From Hadesarchaea archaeon (lineage in GTDB: Archaea > Hadarchaeota > Hadarchaeia > Hadarchaeales > WYZ-LMO6): 6,966 nt of DNA. Positions 1 through 5,337 of this stretch are shown here, piece by piece. The notes under the pieces were generated by a model. That model had not been told where the DNA came from. It saw only the letters and a list, made by a program, of their open reading frames with translations, and ran no database searches. A program made the position numbers and the translations under genes. The stretch lies in assembly GCA_004347925.1 (NCBI GenBank), contig QNVD01000265.1, forward strand, positions 1 through 6,966. The letters are read 5' to 3'. How positions within the stretch are numbered: position 1 is the first letter of the stretch; each line of letters starts with the position of its first letter.

Positions 1-195
1 TGATCAGGCTCTCTTCGGGGGCCTGATCGGTTTCCCGTCCCCCCTCTCGGGGCCTTGCCCAGCGGGGGCCGTCCCCCTCCCCCCTCGGGCCGAAGGGATC
101 ATCCCGCTCTCCATCCCAGTGGGAGCAGGCGGCGGGCCCCTTCCCCCCGGTTAAAAAAACGGGAACTCACCTAATTCGAGGAAAACCACGGGGAG
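1..195. other. Gene-free, structured GC-rich region upstream of the first SCP2 gene
   Basis: I see no credible protein gene here. The + strand is rich in C runs (34-36, 39-44, 73-77, 79-84), so the - strand carries G runs that could form G-quadruplex-like structures. Several short inverted repeats are visible besides the strong hairpin at 2-28: GGGAT/ATCCC around 97-107, and GCTCTC pairing with GGGAGC around 106-126. An A-rich stretch, TTAAAAAAA at 151-159, could be a weak TATA element on either strand. A 36-codon reading frame on the - strand that ends near position 3 is low-complexity (Gly/Pro/Arg) and I do not call it. The region could be a 3' untranslated region, part of an unrecognised structured RNA, or plain spacer; the upstream neighbour is outside the window. 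Confidence 0.5.
2..28. repeat. Perfect 8-bp hairpin with possible UUCG tetraloop
   Basis: GATCAGGC at 2-9 is the exact reverse complement of GCCTGATC at 21-28. Inside the stem, 11-13 can pair with 18-20 and close a C(UUCG)G tetraloop at 14-17, leaving position 10 bulged. UUCG loops are unusually stable in RNA. No clean T run follows, so this is not a standard intrinsic terminator on the + strand. It may be the last helix of an RNA or transcript that begins left of the window. Confidence 0.5.
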
Positions 196-209
196 GAAAG
201 GCTTATAAC
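196..209 (+). promoter_or_regulatory. BRE/TATA promoter of first SCP2 gene
   Basis: GAAAGG (BRE-like, 196-201) is followed by CTTATAAC (TATA-like, 202-209). Transcription would start about 25 bases downstream, near 230, giving a leader of under 20 bases that still includes the GGTGA ribosome-binding site at 239-243. The spacing fits archaeal promoters well. Confidence 0.6.
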
Positions 210-247
210 GGGACCTCTCGAAGGGAAAGTGTAAAAAAGGTGAGCCC

Positions 248-745
248 ATGGTACCGTTTCCAACGCCCGAATGGCTCGAGGAGTACGTGAAGAAACTGAA
301 CGAGAGCAAGGAGCTGCAGGAGGCTGGCAAGGGCTGGGGAGTGGGATGGAACGGAGACTTCATCTTCCAGATAGACAAGCTGCCGGTGGAGAAGATAGAG
401 CAGCTGCCCGAGGGGGAGATCAAGAACTACATGAAGGAGATGATGGCCAAGTACGCCTCGGGGACCACGGTTTACACCTGGATAGGTTTGAAGGACGGGA
501 AGTGCACGGGGGCCAAGGTGGTGAAGAACCCGAACGAGGTGCAGGCCGGGTTCAGGCTGATCGGGGACTACGACTCCTGGAAGAAGCTGGCCAAGGGTGA
601 GGCCGACGCCACCAAGCTGGTGCTGACGGGGAAGATGAAGCTGCAGGGGGACATGAGTAAAATCATGAGGTACATCAAGGCCACCCAGCTGATGGGCAAG
701 ATAGCCTCCCAGGTTCCCACCGAGTTCCTGGACGAGCTGGTCTGA
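248..745 (+). CDS. SCP2 sterol-binding-domain lipid carrier protein (copy 1)
   Basis: A 165-residue soluble protein that is essentially one SCP2-type domain. Members of this fold hold fatty acids, acyl-CoA or other lipids in a hydrophobic tunnel; the ligand cannot be read from sequence. Recognisable family blocks are an N-terminal helix (about residues 6-24), the AGKGWGVGWNGDFIFQI strand region (26-42), GLKDGKCTG (80-88), the YDSWKKLAKGE segment (108-118) and the C-terminal LTGKMKLQGDMSKIMRYIKA block (126-145), which is the best-conserved part of the family. No signal peptide or membrane segment is seen, so it is probably cytoplasmic. The ATG start is supported by GGTGA four bases upstream and by a well-placed TATA box. 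It lies just before a paralogue and near an acyl-CoA synthetase, which supports a role in lipid or acyl-CoA handling. The family assignment is firm; the physiological role is inferred. Confidence 0.88.
   Translation: MVPFPTPEWLEEYVKKLNESKELQEAGKGWGVGWNGDFIFQIDKLPVEKIEQLPEGEIKNYMKEMMAKYASGTTVYTWIGLKDGKCTGAKVVKNPNEVQAGFRLIGDYDSWKKLAKGEADATKLVLTGKMKLQGDMSKIMRYIKATQLMGKIASQVPTEFLDELV
320..376 (+). repeat. 57-base exact repeat shared with second SCP2 gene (942-998)
   Basis: Positions 320-376 (codons E25-D43 of copy 1) are identical base for base to 942-998 in copy 2, including every third codon position. After two mismatches in a 4-base stretch, 14 more bases match (381-394 with 1003-1016). Flanking codons for the same conserved residues, such as the EEYVK segment upstream, differ at silent sites. 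Confidence 0.95.
603..689 (+). repeat. 87-base repeat shared with second SCP2 gene (1285-1371), one mismatch
   Basis: Positions 603-689 match 1285-1371 with a single silent C/T difference at 652/1334. The block encodes the conserved LTGKMKLQGD...MRYIKATQ region. Two shorter exact blocks lie in the same register: 489-510 with 1171-1192 (22 bases) and 569-596 with 1251-1278 (28 bases). Confidence 0.95.
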
Positions 746-747
746 AT

Positions 748-768
748 CCTTTCCCCTTTCTTTTTTCT
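748..768 (+). terminator. Oligo-T terminator after first SCP2 gene
   Basis: A pyrimidine tract starting three bases after the stop codon includes a run of six T at 761-766. Oligo-T tracts without an obligatory hairpin are typical archaeal terminators, and the next gene has its own TATA box, so separate transcription units are likely. Confidence 0.5.
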
Positions 769-810
769 CCGCTCCCCCAGCGCTCCGTGCCGTCTTGTCC
801 CGGCCCCGGC

Positions 811-824
811 GAAGGGTATTTATC
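811..824 (+). promoter_or_regulatory. BRE/TATA promoter of second SCP2 gene
   Basis: GAAGGG (811-816, BRE-like) is followed by TATTTATC (817-824). The predicted start is near 845, leaving a leader of about 20 bases that contains the GGGGGTGA ribosome-binding site at 852-859. Confidence 0.6.
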
Positions 825-866
825 GGCGGAGGGGGAGGATTTAAAAAAGAAGGGGGTGAAAAAGGG

Positions 867-1427
867 ATGAAGTTGGCTTTTGGGACCCAGGCCTGGAACG
901 AGGAGTACGTCAAGAGGCTCAACAGCGATCCCGTGATGGCCGAGGCTGGCAAGGGCTGGGGAGTGGGATGGAACGGAGACTTCATCTTCCAGATAGACGA
1001 GGTGCCGGTGGAGAAGCTGCAGAAGGCCGAGACCATGTCGGAGGCCGAGCTCAAGCAGCTGGCGGCCAAGGCGGGGGTCTCCCTGGAGGACGCGAAGAAG
1101 ATCCAGGAGGAGTTCAAGAGGGTGCTGAAGGAGTACCTGAAGGGTAAGACCATCTACGCCTACGTGGGGCTGAAGGACGGGAAGTGCACGGGCATGCGCC
1201 TCCTCAAGGATCCCAACGAGGTGCAGGTGGGCTTCAAGCTCATCGGCCCCTACGACTCCTGGAAGAAGCTGGCCAAGGCCGAGACCGACGCCACCAAGCT
1301 GGTGCTGACGGGGAAGATGAAGCTGCAGGGGGATATGAGTAAAATCATGAGGTACATCAAGGCCACCCAGCAGATGGGCAAGGTCTCCTCGCAGGTCCCC
1401 ACCATCTTCGTGGACGAGTACGTCTGA
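867..1427 (+). CDS. SCP2 sterol-binding-domain lipid carrier protein (copy 2, with helical insertion)
   Basis: A 186-residue paralogue of the preceding protein with the same blocks: AGKGWGVGWNGDFIFQI (27-43), GLKDGKCTG (101-109), YDSWKKLAK (129-137) and LTGKMKLQGD to the KATQ segment (147-168). It differs mainly by about 20 extra residues around 53-90. That region reads as two charged helices (SEAELKQLAAKAG and SLEDAKKIQEEFKRVLKEYL), where copy 1 has a single short helix. The frame is open further upstream to a TTG at 795, but that would add 24 Arg/Gly-rich residues unlike the family and would start upstream of the TATA box. The ATG at 867 has GGTGA seven bases upstream and aligns with the start of copy 1, so I chose it. 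It is probably cytoplasmic and transcribed separately. The extra helices may change ligand choice or partner binding; that is inference. Confidence 0.87.
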   Translation: MKLAFGTQAWNEEYVKRLNSDPVMAEAGKGWGVGWNGDFIFQIDEVPVEKLQKAETMSEAELKQLAAKAGVSLEDAKKIQEEFKRVLKEYLKGKTIYAYVGLKDGKCTGMRLLKDPNEVQVGFKLIGPYDSWKKLAKAETDATKLVLTGKMKLQGDMSKIMRYIKATQQMGKVSSQVPTIFVDEYV

Positions 1428-1432
1428 AGCCT

Positions 1433-1455
1433 CTTTCCTTTTTTCCTTTTTATTT
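1433..1455 (+). terminator. Oligo-T terminator after second SCP2 gene
   Basis: Two T runs (1439-1444 and 1447-1451) and a further TTT (1453-1455) directly follow the stop codon in the 68-base gap between convergent genes. This suits archaeal oligo-T termination of the + strand transcript. I see no equivalent T-rich signal for the convergent - strand gene. A 10-base palindrome, GGCTGCAGCC (1462-1471), lies beside it without obvious meaning. Confidence 0.55.
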
Positions 1456-1495
1456 CGTCCGGGCTGCAGCCTTGGGAGGATAGGAGGCCGGATCC

Positions 1496-3214
1496 TCACT
1501 TCAGAAGCCCGGCCTTCTTCATCTTCTCTATCTCTTCCTCCCTCAGCTTCCTCTTGAAGACCTTCTCGGTGACGGTGAGGGGAAGCTCCTTCCTGAACTC
1601 CACGAACTTGGGGACGGCGTAGGGCGGAAGCCTCTCCCTGCAGTGCCTTATGATGTCCTGCTTGAGCTCCTCGCTGGGCTCGTACCCCTCCTTGAGCTCT
1701 ATGAAGGCCTTCACCCTCTCGCTCCCCGGGCGCTCCGGATCGGGTATTCCCACCGCCGCCGCCTTGGCCACGGCGGGATGCTCGTAGAGGACGTCGTCCA
1801 CCACCCTCCCGTAGACCTTCAGCCCCGAGACGTTGATCATGTCCTTGGTGCGGTCCACGATGTAGAAGTAGCCATCCTCGTCCATCTTGGCCACGTCCCC
1901 CGTGTAGAGCCAGCCGTCCCTGAGCCCGCTCCCCGGGATGGGCCAGTATCCCTTCATCACCTGGGGACCCTTGATGATCATCTCCCCCGGCTCCCCCACC
2001 GGCACCTCCTTGGTCCCGGTTTCGATGTCCACGATCTTCACGTCCGTGTCGGGAACCGGTATGCCTATGGAGCCTATCTTCACCGGCATGCCCAGGTCCA
2101 GCCCCGCCCCCTTAAGGATGGCCACGAAGTTGGAGTGGGTGACCGGGCTGGTCTCGGAGAGGCCGTAGCCCTCGCTGACCAGCACCCCGGCCTTCTCCTC
2201 GAACTGTTTGGAGACCTCTGGGGGAAGGGCGGCCGCCCCGCTGTAGGGAACACAGCCCTTGAGCTCCGAGAGGTCCACCCCCTTCTCCTGCAGTAGCCTC
2301 ATGAACTGGGTGGGAACCCCGGGCATCAGGAGGGGGCGGTACTTCACCAGCAGCTCGTAGATCATCTTGGTGTCTCTGGCGTCGGGCACCAGCAGGATGC
2401 AGCCCGCCCAGTAGAGGGCCACGTTCATGGCGCAGGTGAAGCCGTAGATGTGAAAGAAGGGCAGGCACCCCATCACGGAGAAGTTCCCCTTGTTGGGCTC
2501 CAGCATTCCCGCCGCGGTGGGCCCGAAGGTCTGCAGGATGTTGGTGCTCAGGTTGTAGTGGGTGAGCATCACCCCCTTGGGTATTCCCGTGCTCCCCCCC
2601 GTGAAGAAGAGGAGGGCCACGTCCTCCACCGGGTCTATCTCCACCTTGGGGGGAGAGGGCTGGGCCTCCGCGAGGACCTTGCGTAGCTGGAGGGCCCCAG
2701 GCACCTCCGGCGGCTCGGGATCCTCGGAGGGGGAGAAGTCCTTCACGGAGGTGGCGATGATGCGCTCCAGCTTGGTCCTGCCCTTCATCTCCTTCACCTC
2801 CTCCAGCCTGGATTCGTCCGTGATGTGGATCCTGGCGCCTGAGGTGCTCAGCTCGTACTCCAGCTCCGGCTTGGGCAGGAGGGGGCTCATGAGGGCCACG
2901 ATGGCCCCCGCCTTGAGGACCCCGTACACGCCTATGAGGAACTGGGGGGAGTTGAAGAGCTGCACCCCCACCACGTCCCCCTTCTTTATGCCCATCCTGT
3001 GCAGGGCGTTGGCCAGGCGGTCCGTGTACTCCTTGAGCTGGGCGTAGGTGTACTCCCTGTCGAAGTACACCATGGATTTGCTGTTGGGGTACTCGGCGGC
3101 CGCCCGGTCTATGAGCTCGAAGAGGGGTATCTTGGGGTAGTCAAACTTGTAGGGAAGACCTATCTGCTCGTAGATTTTGAGCCAAGGGCGGTCGCTGTAG
3201 GTTACCCCCCCCAT
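1496..3214 (-). CDS. Long-chain fatty acid CoA ligase (AMP-forming acyl-CoA synthetase family)
   Basis: A 572-residue full-length member of the ANL adenylating enzyme family, expected to convert a carboxylic acid, ATP and CoA to acyl-CoA, AMP and pyrophosphate in the cytoplasm. Visible motifs are the P-loop TGGSTGIPKG (205-214), the GYGLSETSP adenine-binding motif (349-357), YTGD (437-440), the hinge motif DRTKDMINVSG (454-464) and a C-terminal domain with the catalytic lysine at K551 followed by KRKLREE. Length and motif order match archaeal and bacterial fatty-acyl-CoA synthetases. Two usually conserved positions differ: the hinge reads VYGRVVDDV instead of a VYPxEVE-type sequence, and E550 replaces the glycine before the catalytic lysine. 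The ATG start has a GGGAGG site (3219-3224) four bases upstream. Exact substrate (medium, long or branched chain) cannot be told. Nearby SCP2 genes support fatty acyl metabolism. It is transcribed divergently from the pilin-like gene over an inverted-repeat element. Confidence 0.88.
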   Translation of the reverse strand: MGGVTYSDRPWLKIYEQIGLPYKFDYPKIPLFELIDRAAAEYPNSKSMVYFDREYTYAQLKEYTDRLANALHRMGIKKGDVVGVQLFNSPQFLIGVYGVLKAGAIVALMSPLLPKPELEYELSTSGARIHITDESRLEEVKEMKGRTKLERIIATSVKDFSPSEDPEPPEVPGALQLRKVLAEAQPSPPKVEIDPVEDVALLFFTGGSTGIPKGVMLTHYNLSTNILQTFGPTAAGMLEPNKGNFSVMGCLPFFHIYGFTCAMNVALYWAGCILLVPDARDTKMIYELLVKYRPLLMPGVPTQFMRLLQEKGVDLSELKGCVPYSGAAALPPEVSKQFEEKAGVLVSEGYGLSETSPVTHSNFVAILKGAGLDLGMPVKIGSIGIPVPDTDVKIVDIETGTKEVPVGEPGEMIIKGPQVMKGYWPIPGSGLRDGWLYTGDVAKMDEDGYFYIVDRTKDMINVSGLKVYGRVVDDVLYEHPAVAKAAAVGIPDPERPGSERVKAFIELKEGYEPSEELKQDIIRHCRERLPPYAVPKFVEFRKELPLTVTEKVFKRKLREEEIEKMKKAGLLK

Positions 3215-3224
3215 TCTTCCTCCC

Positions 3225-3253
3225 TTAGAAGTTTCCCTATAAAAAACTTCTAA
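3225..3253. promoter_or_regulatory. Divergent promoter: perfect inverted repeat around a TATA element
   Basis: TTAGAAGTTT (3225-3234) and AAACTTCTAA (3244-3253) are exact reverse complements with a 9-base spacer, CCCTATAAA. The spacer and the inner right arm contain TATAAAAAA (3238-3246), the best TATA-like sequence in the 64 bases between the two divergent start codons. Read on the - strand it is preceded by a purine-rich BRE-like AGAAG and would place a start near 3216, almost leaderless for the ligase gene. Read on the + strand it would place a start near 3268, about 11 bases before the GTG of the pilin-like gene. The symmetry suggests an operator for a dimeric repressor or a bidirectional promoter. 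The regulator is unknown. Confidence 0.6.
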
Positions 3254-3278
3254 TGGGGGGAGAGGGTTAACTTAATTT

Positions 3279-4277
3279 GTGGAGAGGGGAGTTTCGCCGC
3301 TCATAGCCGAGATCATCCTCATCGCCATCGTCTTCTCCATAGCCACGGCGGTGATCGTGGTCCTGGGGGGGACCAGCATGTCCGTCCGGACCCTGGATGC
3401 CCAGCTGGGGGTGGACGGCTTCCAGTGGAGGAGCCAGAGGCTGGTCCTCCACCACCTGAAGGGGGAGGTGATCAGGGAGGCCTTCGTGGTGAGGGACGGG
3501 AAGTTCGGCTGGGGGGACCTGGTGGTGAAGAAGAGCGGGGTGGAGGTGGAGCCCCTGAACGCCCGCCTGAACGGCAGGAGGGCTGGGTACCTGATTTATG
3601 AGGACCTCAGCTCGGCCCCGCTGGGGACCCGCAAGAACTCGGCCTACTACGACTGGGAGAACCGATGGGTCAGGCTAACCAGGGCGATCAACAGCGACAA
3701 CGGACAGCTGGAGTACGTGCTCAGCCCTCCTCCACAGAGCTTCGTGGTGGAGTTCCAGTTCTGGGCGGGAGGGGGGACGGGAGCAGACGCCACCTACTTC
3801 TACGCTTACTGCAGCAGCACCCCCCTCAACGAGGATGCGAATGCCGGGGGATATATCTTCGCCTACGATGAATACCAGGACAACCTGCAGCTTCGCTACC
3901 GGGATAACCTTCTGGCCTCCGTTCCCCTGTGGAACATGGACGACAACCGCTGGCACGACGCCCGCATAGTCTTCGACGGGCAGGTCATCGAGATGTACTT
4001 CGACAACCGGCCGGACAACAGGATCAGGTATGTGGACTACCAGGCCTCCAGCCGGAAGGTCAACACCCTCTTCGGGTGGGGGGCCAGGACGGGGGGCCTG
4101 AACAACGAGCACAGGATCCGGAACCTCAGGATGTGGATACCGGGGGAGGTCAGGCTGGACTTCTCCCCCGGGGATGTCCTGGAGTTCGAGCTGAAGGACC
4201 CCCTGGTGATAGGGGATGCCATGACCATCACCTACCTCCCCCAGAACAAGCTCCTTTATATGAACGACATCTCCTGA
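3279..4277 (+). CDS. Archaeal type IV pilin-like protein with embedded lectin-like (LamG/L-type) domain
   Basis: A 332-residue protein. Residues 1-31 read as an archaeal class III signal peptide: a short charged start (MERG), then VSPLIAEIILIAIVFS and a continuous hydrophobic helix to about residue 30. Prepilin peptidase would be expected to cut next to G4. Residues ~32-104 and the C-terminal 287-332 (FSPGDVLEFELKDP... ITYLPQNKLLY) resemble the beta-rich head of archaeal pilins, whose C-terminus commonly reads as a GD-x-V strand followed by a Y-x-P strand. Between them, about 105-286, is a concanavalin A-like lectin fold candidate, with FVVEFQFWAGGGTGAD (155-170), GGYIFAYDEYQDNLQL (190-205), RWHDARIVFDGQVIEMYFD (224-242) and TLFGWGARTGGLNNEHRI (263-280). 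The product should sit in the cell membrane or a pilus, facing outward, and may bind glycans. The start is GTG, the first possible after an in-frame TAA at 3273. It has no close Shine-Dalgarno sequence, and a later ATG at 3378 would lose the signal. The pilin N-terminus is confident; the lectin assignment is likely; the ligand is unknown. Confidence 0.8.
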   Translation: MERGVSPLIAEIILIAIVFSIATAVIVVLGGTSMSVRTLDAQLGVDGFQWRSQRLVLHHLKGEVIREAFVVRDGKFGWGDLVVKKSGVEVEPLNARLNGRRAGYLIYEDLSSAPLGTRKNSAYYDWENRWVRLTRAINSDNGQLEYVLSPPPQSFVVEFQFWAGGGTGADATYFYAYCSSTPLNEDANAGGYIFAYDEYQDNLQLRYRDNLLASVPLWNMDDNRWHDARIVFDGQVIEMYFDNRPDNRIRYVDYQASSRKVNTLFGWGARTGGLNNEHRIRNLRMWIPGEVRLDFSPGDVLEFELKDPLVIGDAMTITYLPQNKLLYMNDIS

Positions 4278-4284
4278 ATCCACC

Positions 4285-4298
4285 ACAAAGTTTAAAAG
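4285..4298 (+). promoter_or_regulatory. BRE/TATA promoter of the hydrogenase operon
   Basis: ACAAAG (4285-4290) followed by TTTAAAAG (4291-4298) lies in the 64-base gap after the pilin-like gene. The predicted start near 4320 leaves a leader of about 22 bases containing the AGGGGT ribosome-binding sequence at 4332-4337. A small palindrome, GCAAA-AA-TTTGC (4307-4318), sits between the TATA element and the predicted start and might be a regulator site. Confidence 0.6.
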
Positions 4299-4341
4299 AA
4301 GGATTGGCAAAAATTTGCGTTAAAATCGGGCAGGGGTAAAA

Positions 4342-5337
4342 ATGGCCAAGGCGGAGAAGAAAAAGCTGAAGTTTGCCTTCTACTGGGCGGCCAGCTGCGG
4401 GGGGTGTGAGATAGCCGTTCTGGACATAGACGAAAAGATCCTGGACGTGGTGGAGATCGCCGACATCGTCTTCTGGCCGGTGGCCCTGGACATAAAATAT
4501 AAGGATGTGGAGGCCATGCCCGACGGCTTCATAGACGTCTGCTTCTTCAACGGGGCCATAAGGACGGAGGAGCAGGAACATATGGCCAAGCTATTGAGGA
4601 AGAAGGCCAAGGTGCTGGTGGCCTTCGGGGCCTGCTCCCACACCGGAGGGGTTCCCGGTCTGGCCAACCTGGCCGACCGGGAGGAGGTCTTCGCCAGGGC
4701 CTACCTGGAATCCCCCTCCACGGAGAACCCCCGGCGCGTGGTTCCCAAGACCTCCACCAGGGTGCCGGAGGGTGAGCTGAGGCTCCCCGAGTTCTACGAC
4801 AGGGTGAAGACCCTGGACCAGACGGTGGAGGTGGATTACTACCTGCCCGGATGTCCCCCTACTCCTTCCCTCATCCTGAAGGCGGTGGAGGCCATAGCCA
4901 AGGGGGAGCTTCCCCCCAAGGGGTCGGTGCTGGCCCCCCTGAAGTCGGTCTGCGATGAGTGCCCCAGGAACAAGACCAAGCCCGAGAAGCTCTCCATCCC
5001 CGAGGTGAAGAGGCCCTACGAGGTGCAGCTGGATCCCGAGAAGTGCTTCCTGGTCCAGGGGGTGATCTGCATGGGGCCGGCCACCAGGGGTGGGTGCGAG
5101 GCCAGGTGCATCAACGGCAACATGCCCTGCACCGGCTGCCAGGGCCCCTGCCCCAACGAGGTGGACCAGGGGGCGGCCATGATAAGCGCCCTCTCCTCCA
5201 TCCTTGGGGTGGAGGGGGAGAGGGAGGCGGGTTATGACCCCCAGAAGCTGGTGGATAAGGTGGTGGATCCCGTGGGAACCTTCTACATGTACACGCTCCC
5301 GGCCTCGGTGCTGGGGGGGAGGGTGAAGAAGAAATGA
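4342..5337 (+). CDS. mvhG: F420-non-reducing (Mvh-type, group 3c) [NiFe]-hydrogenase small subunit
   Basis: A 331-residue iron-sulfur subunit that carries electrons between the NiFe site of the large subunit and partner proteins in the cytoplasm. The N-terminal half has the proximal [4Fe-4S] ligands of hydrogenase small subunits: C19 and C22 in SCGGC, C98 in GACSH and C171 in PGCPP. The second half has nine further cysteines (C204, C207, C235, C243, C252, C256, C263, C266, C270), enough for two more [4Fe-4S] clusters, as known for MvhG. This length and cysteine content separate it from short HoxY-type subunits. There is no twin-arginine signal and no membrane anchor, which fits a soluble enzyme. 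The ATG start follows AGGGGT by four bases. The stop overlaps the large-subunit start, implying coupled translation. MvhD and HdrABC, the usual electron acceptors of Mvh, are not adjacent upstream, so the real partner is open. Confidence 0.9.
   Translation: MAKAEKKKLKFAFYWAASCGGCEIAVLDIDEKILDVVEIADIVFWPVALDIKYKDVEAMPDGFIDVCFFNGAIRTEEQEHMAKLLRKKAKVLVAFGACSHTGGVPGLANLADREEVFARAYLESPSTENPRRVVPKTSTRVPEGELRLPEFYDRVKTLDQTVEVDYYLPGCPPTPSLILKAVEAIAKGELPPKGSVLAPLKSVCDECPRNKTKPEKLSIPEVKRPYEVQLDPEKCFLVQGVICMGPATRGGCEARCINGNMPCTGCQGPCPNEVDQGAAMISALSSILGVEGEREAGYDPQKLVDKVVDPVGTFYMYTLPASVLGGRVKKK

Noticed and set aside
1..150. tRNA, 5S rRNA, RNase P or SRP RNA in the left end
   Set aside because: I looked on both strands for the T-loop GGTTCRA motif, the GAGGAAAGTCC region of RNase P and SRP helix 8 motifs and found none; only generic hairpins are present.
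795..866. Extended TTG start for the second SCP2 protein
   Set aside because: It would begin upstream of the TATA element, add an Arg/Gly-rich tail not found in copy 1, and ignore the good GGTGA site before ATG 867.
248..1427. Tandem SCP2 repeats as a mobile element or CRISPR-like repeat
   Set aside because: The repeated blocks are inside two full coding sequences in the same register; there are no terminal inverted repeats, target duplications or regular spacers.
1462..1471. GGCTGCAGCC palindrome in the convergent gap as a terminator hairpin
   Set aside because: It has no loop and no T run placed after it on the - strand, so it does not support a terminator for the ligase gene.
203..1499. 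Long open frames on the - strand (203-1153 and 675-1499) across the SCP2 genes
   Set aside because: They are antisense to two clear SCP2 genes, cross the intergenic promoter and terminator region, and give low-complexity Leu/His/Gly-rich translations; they arise from high GC and repeated codon pattern.
1643..3253. Open frames on the + strand opposite the ligase gene (1643-2296, 2562-3047, 2999-3253)
   Set aside because: They are fragmentary, low-complexity and antisense to a gene with a full set of adenylating-enzyme motifs.
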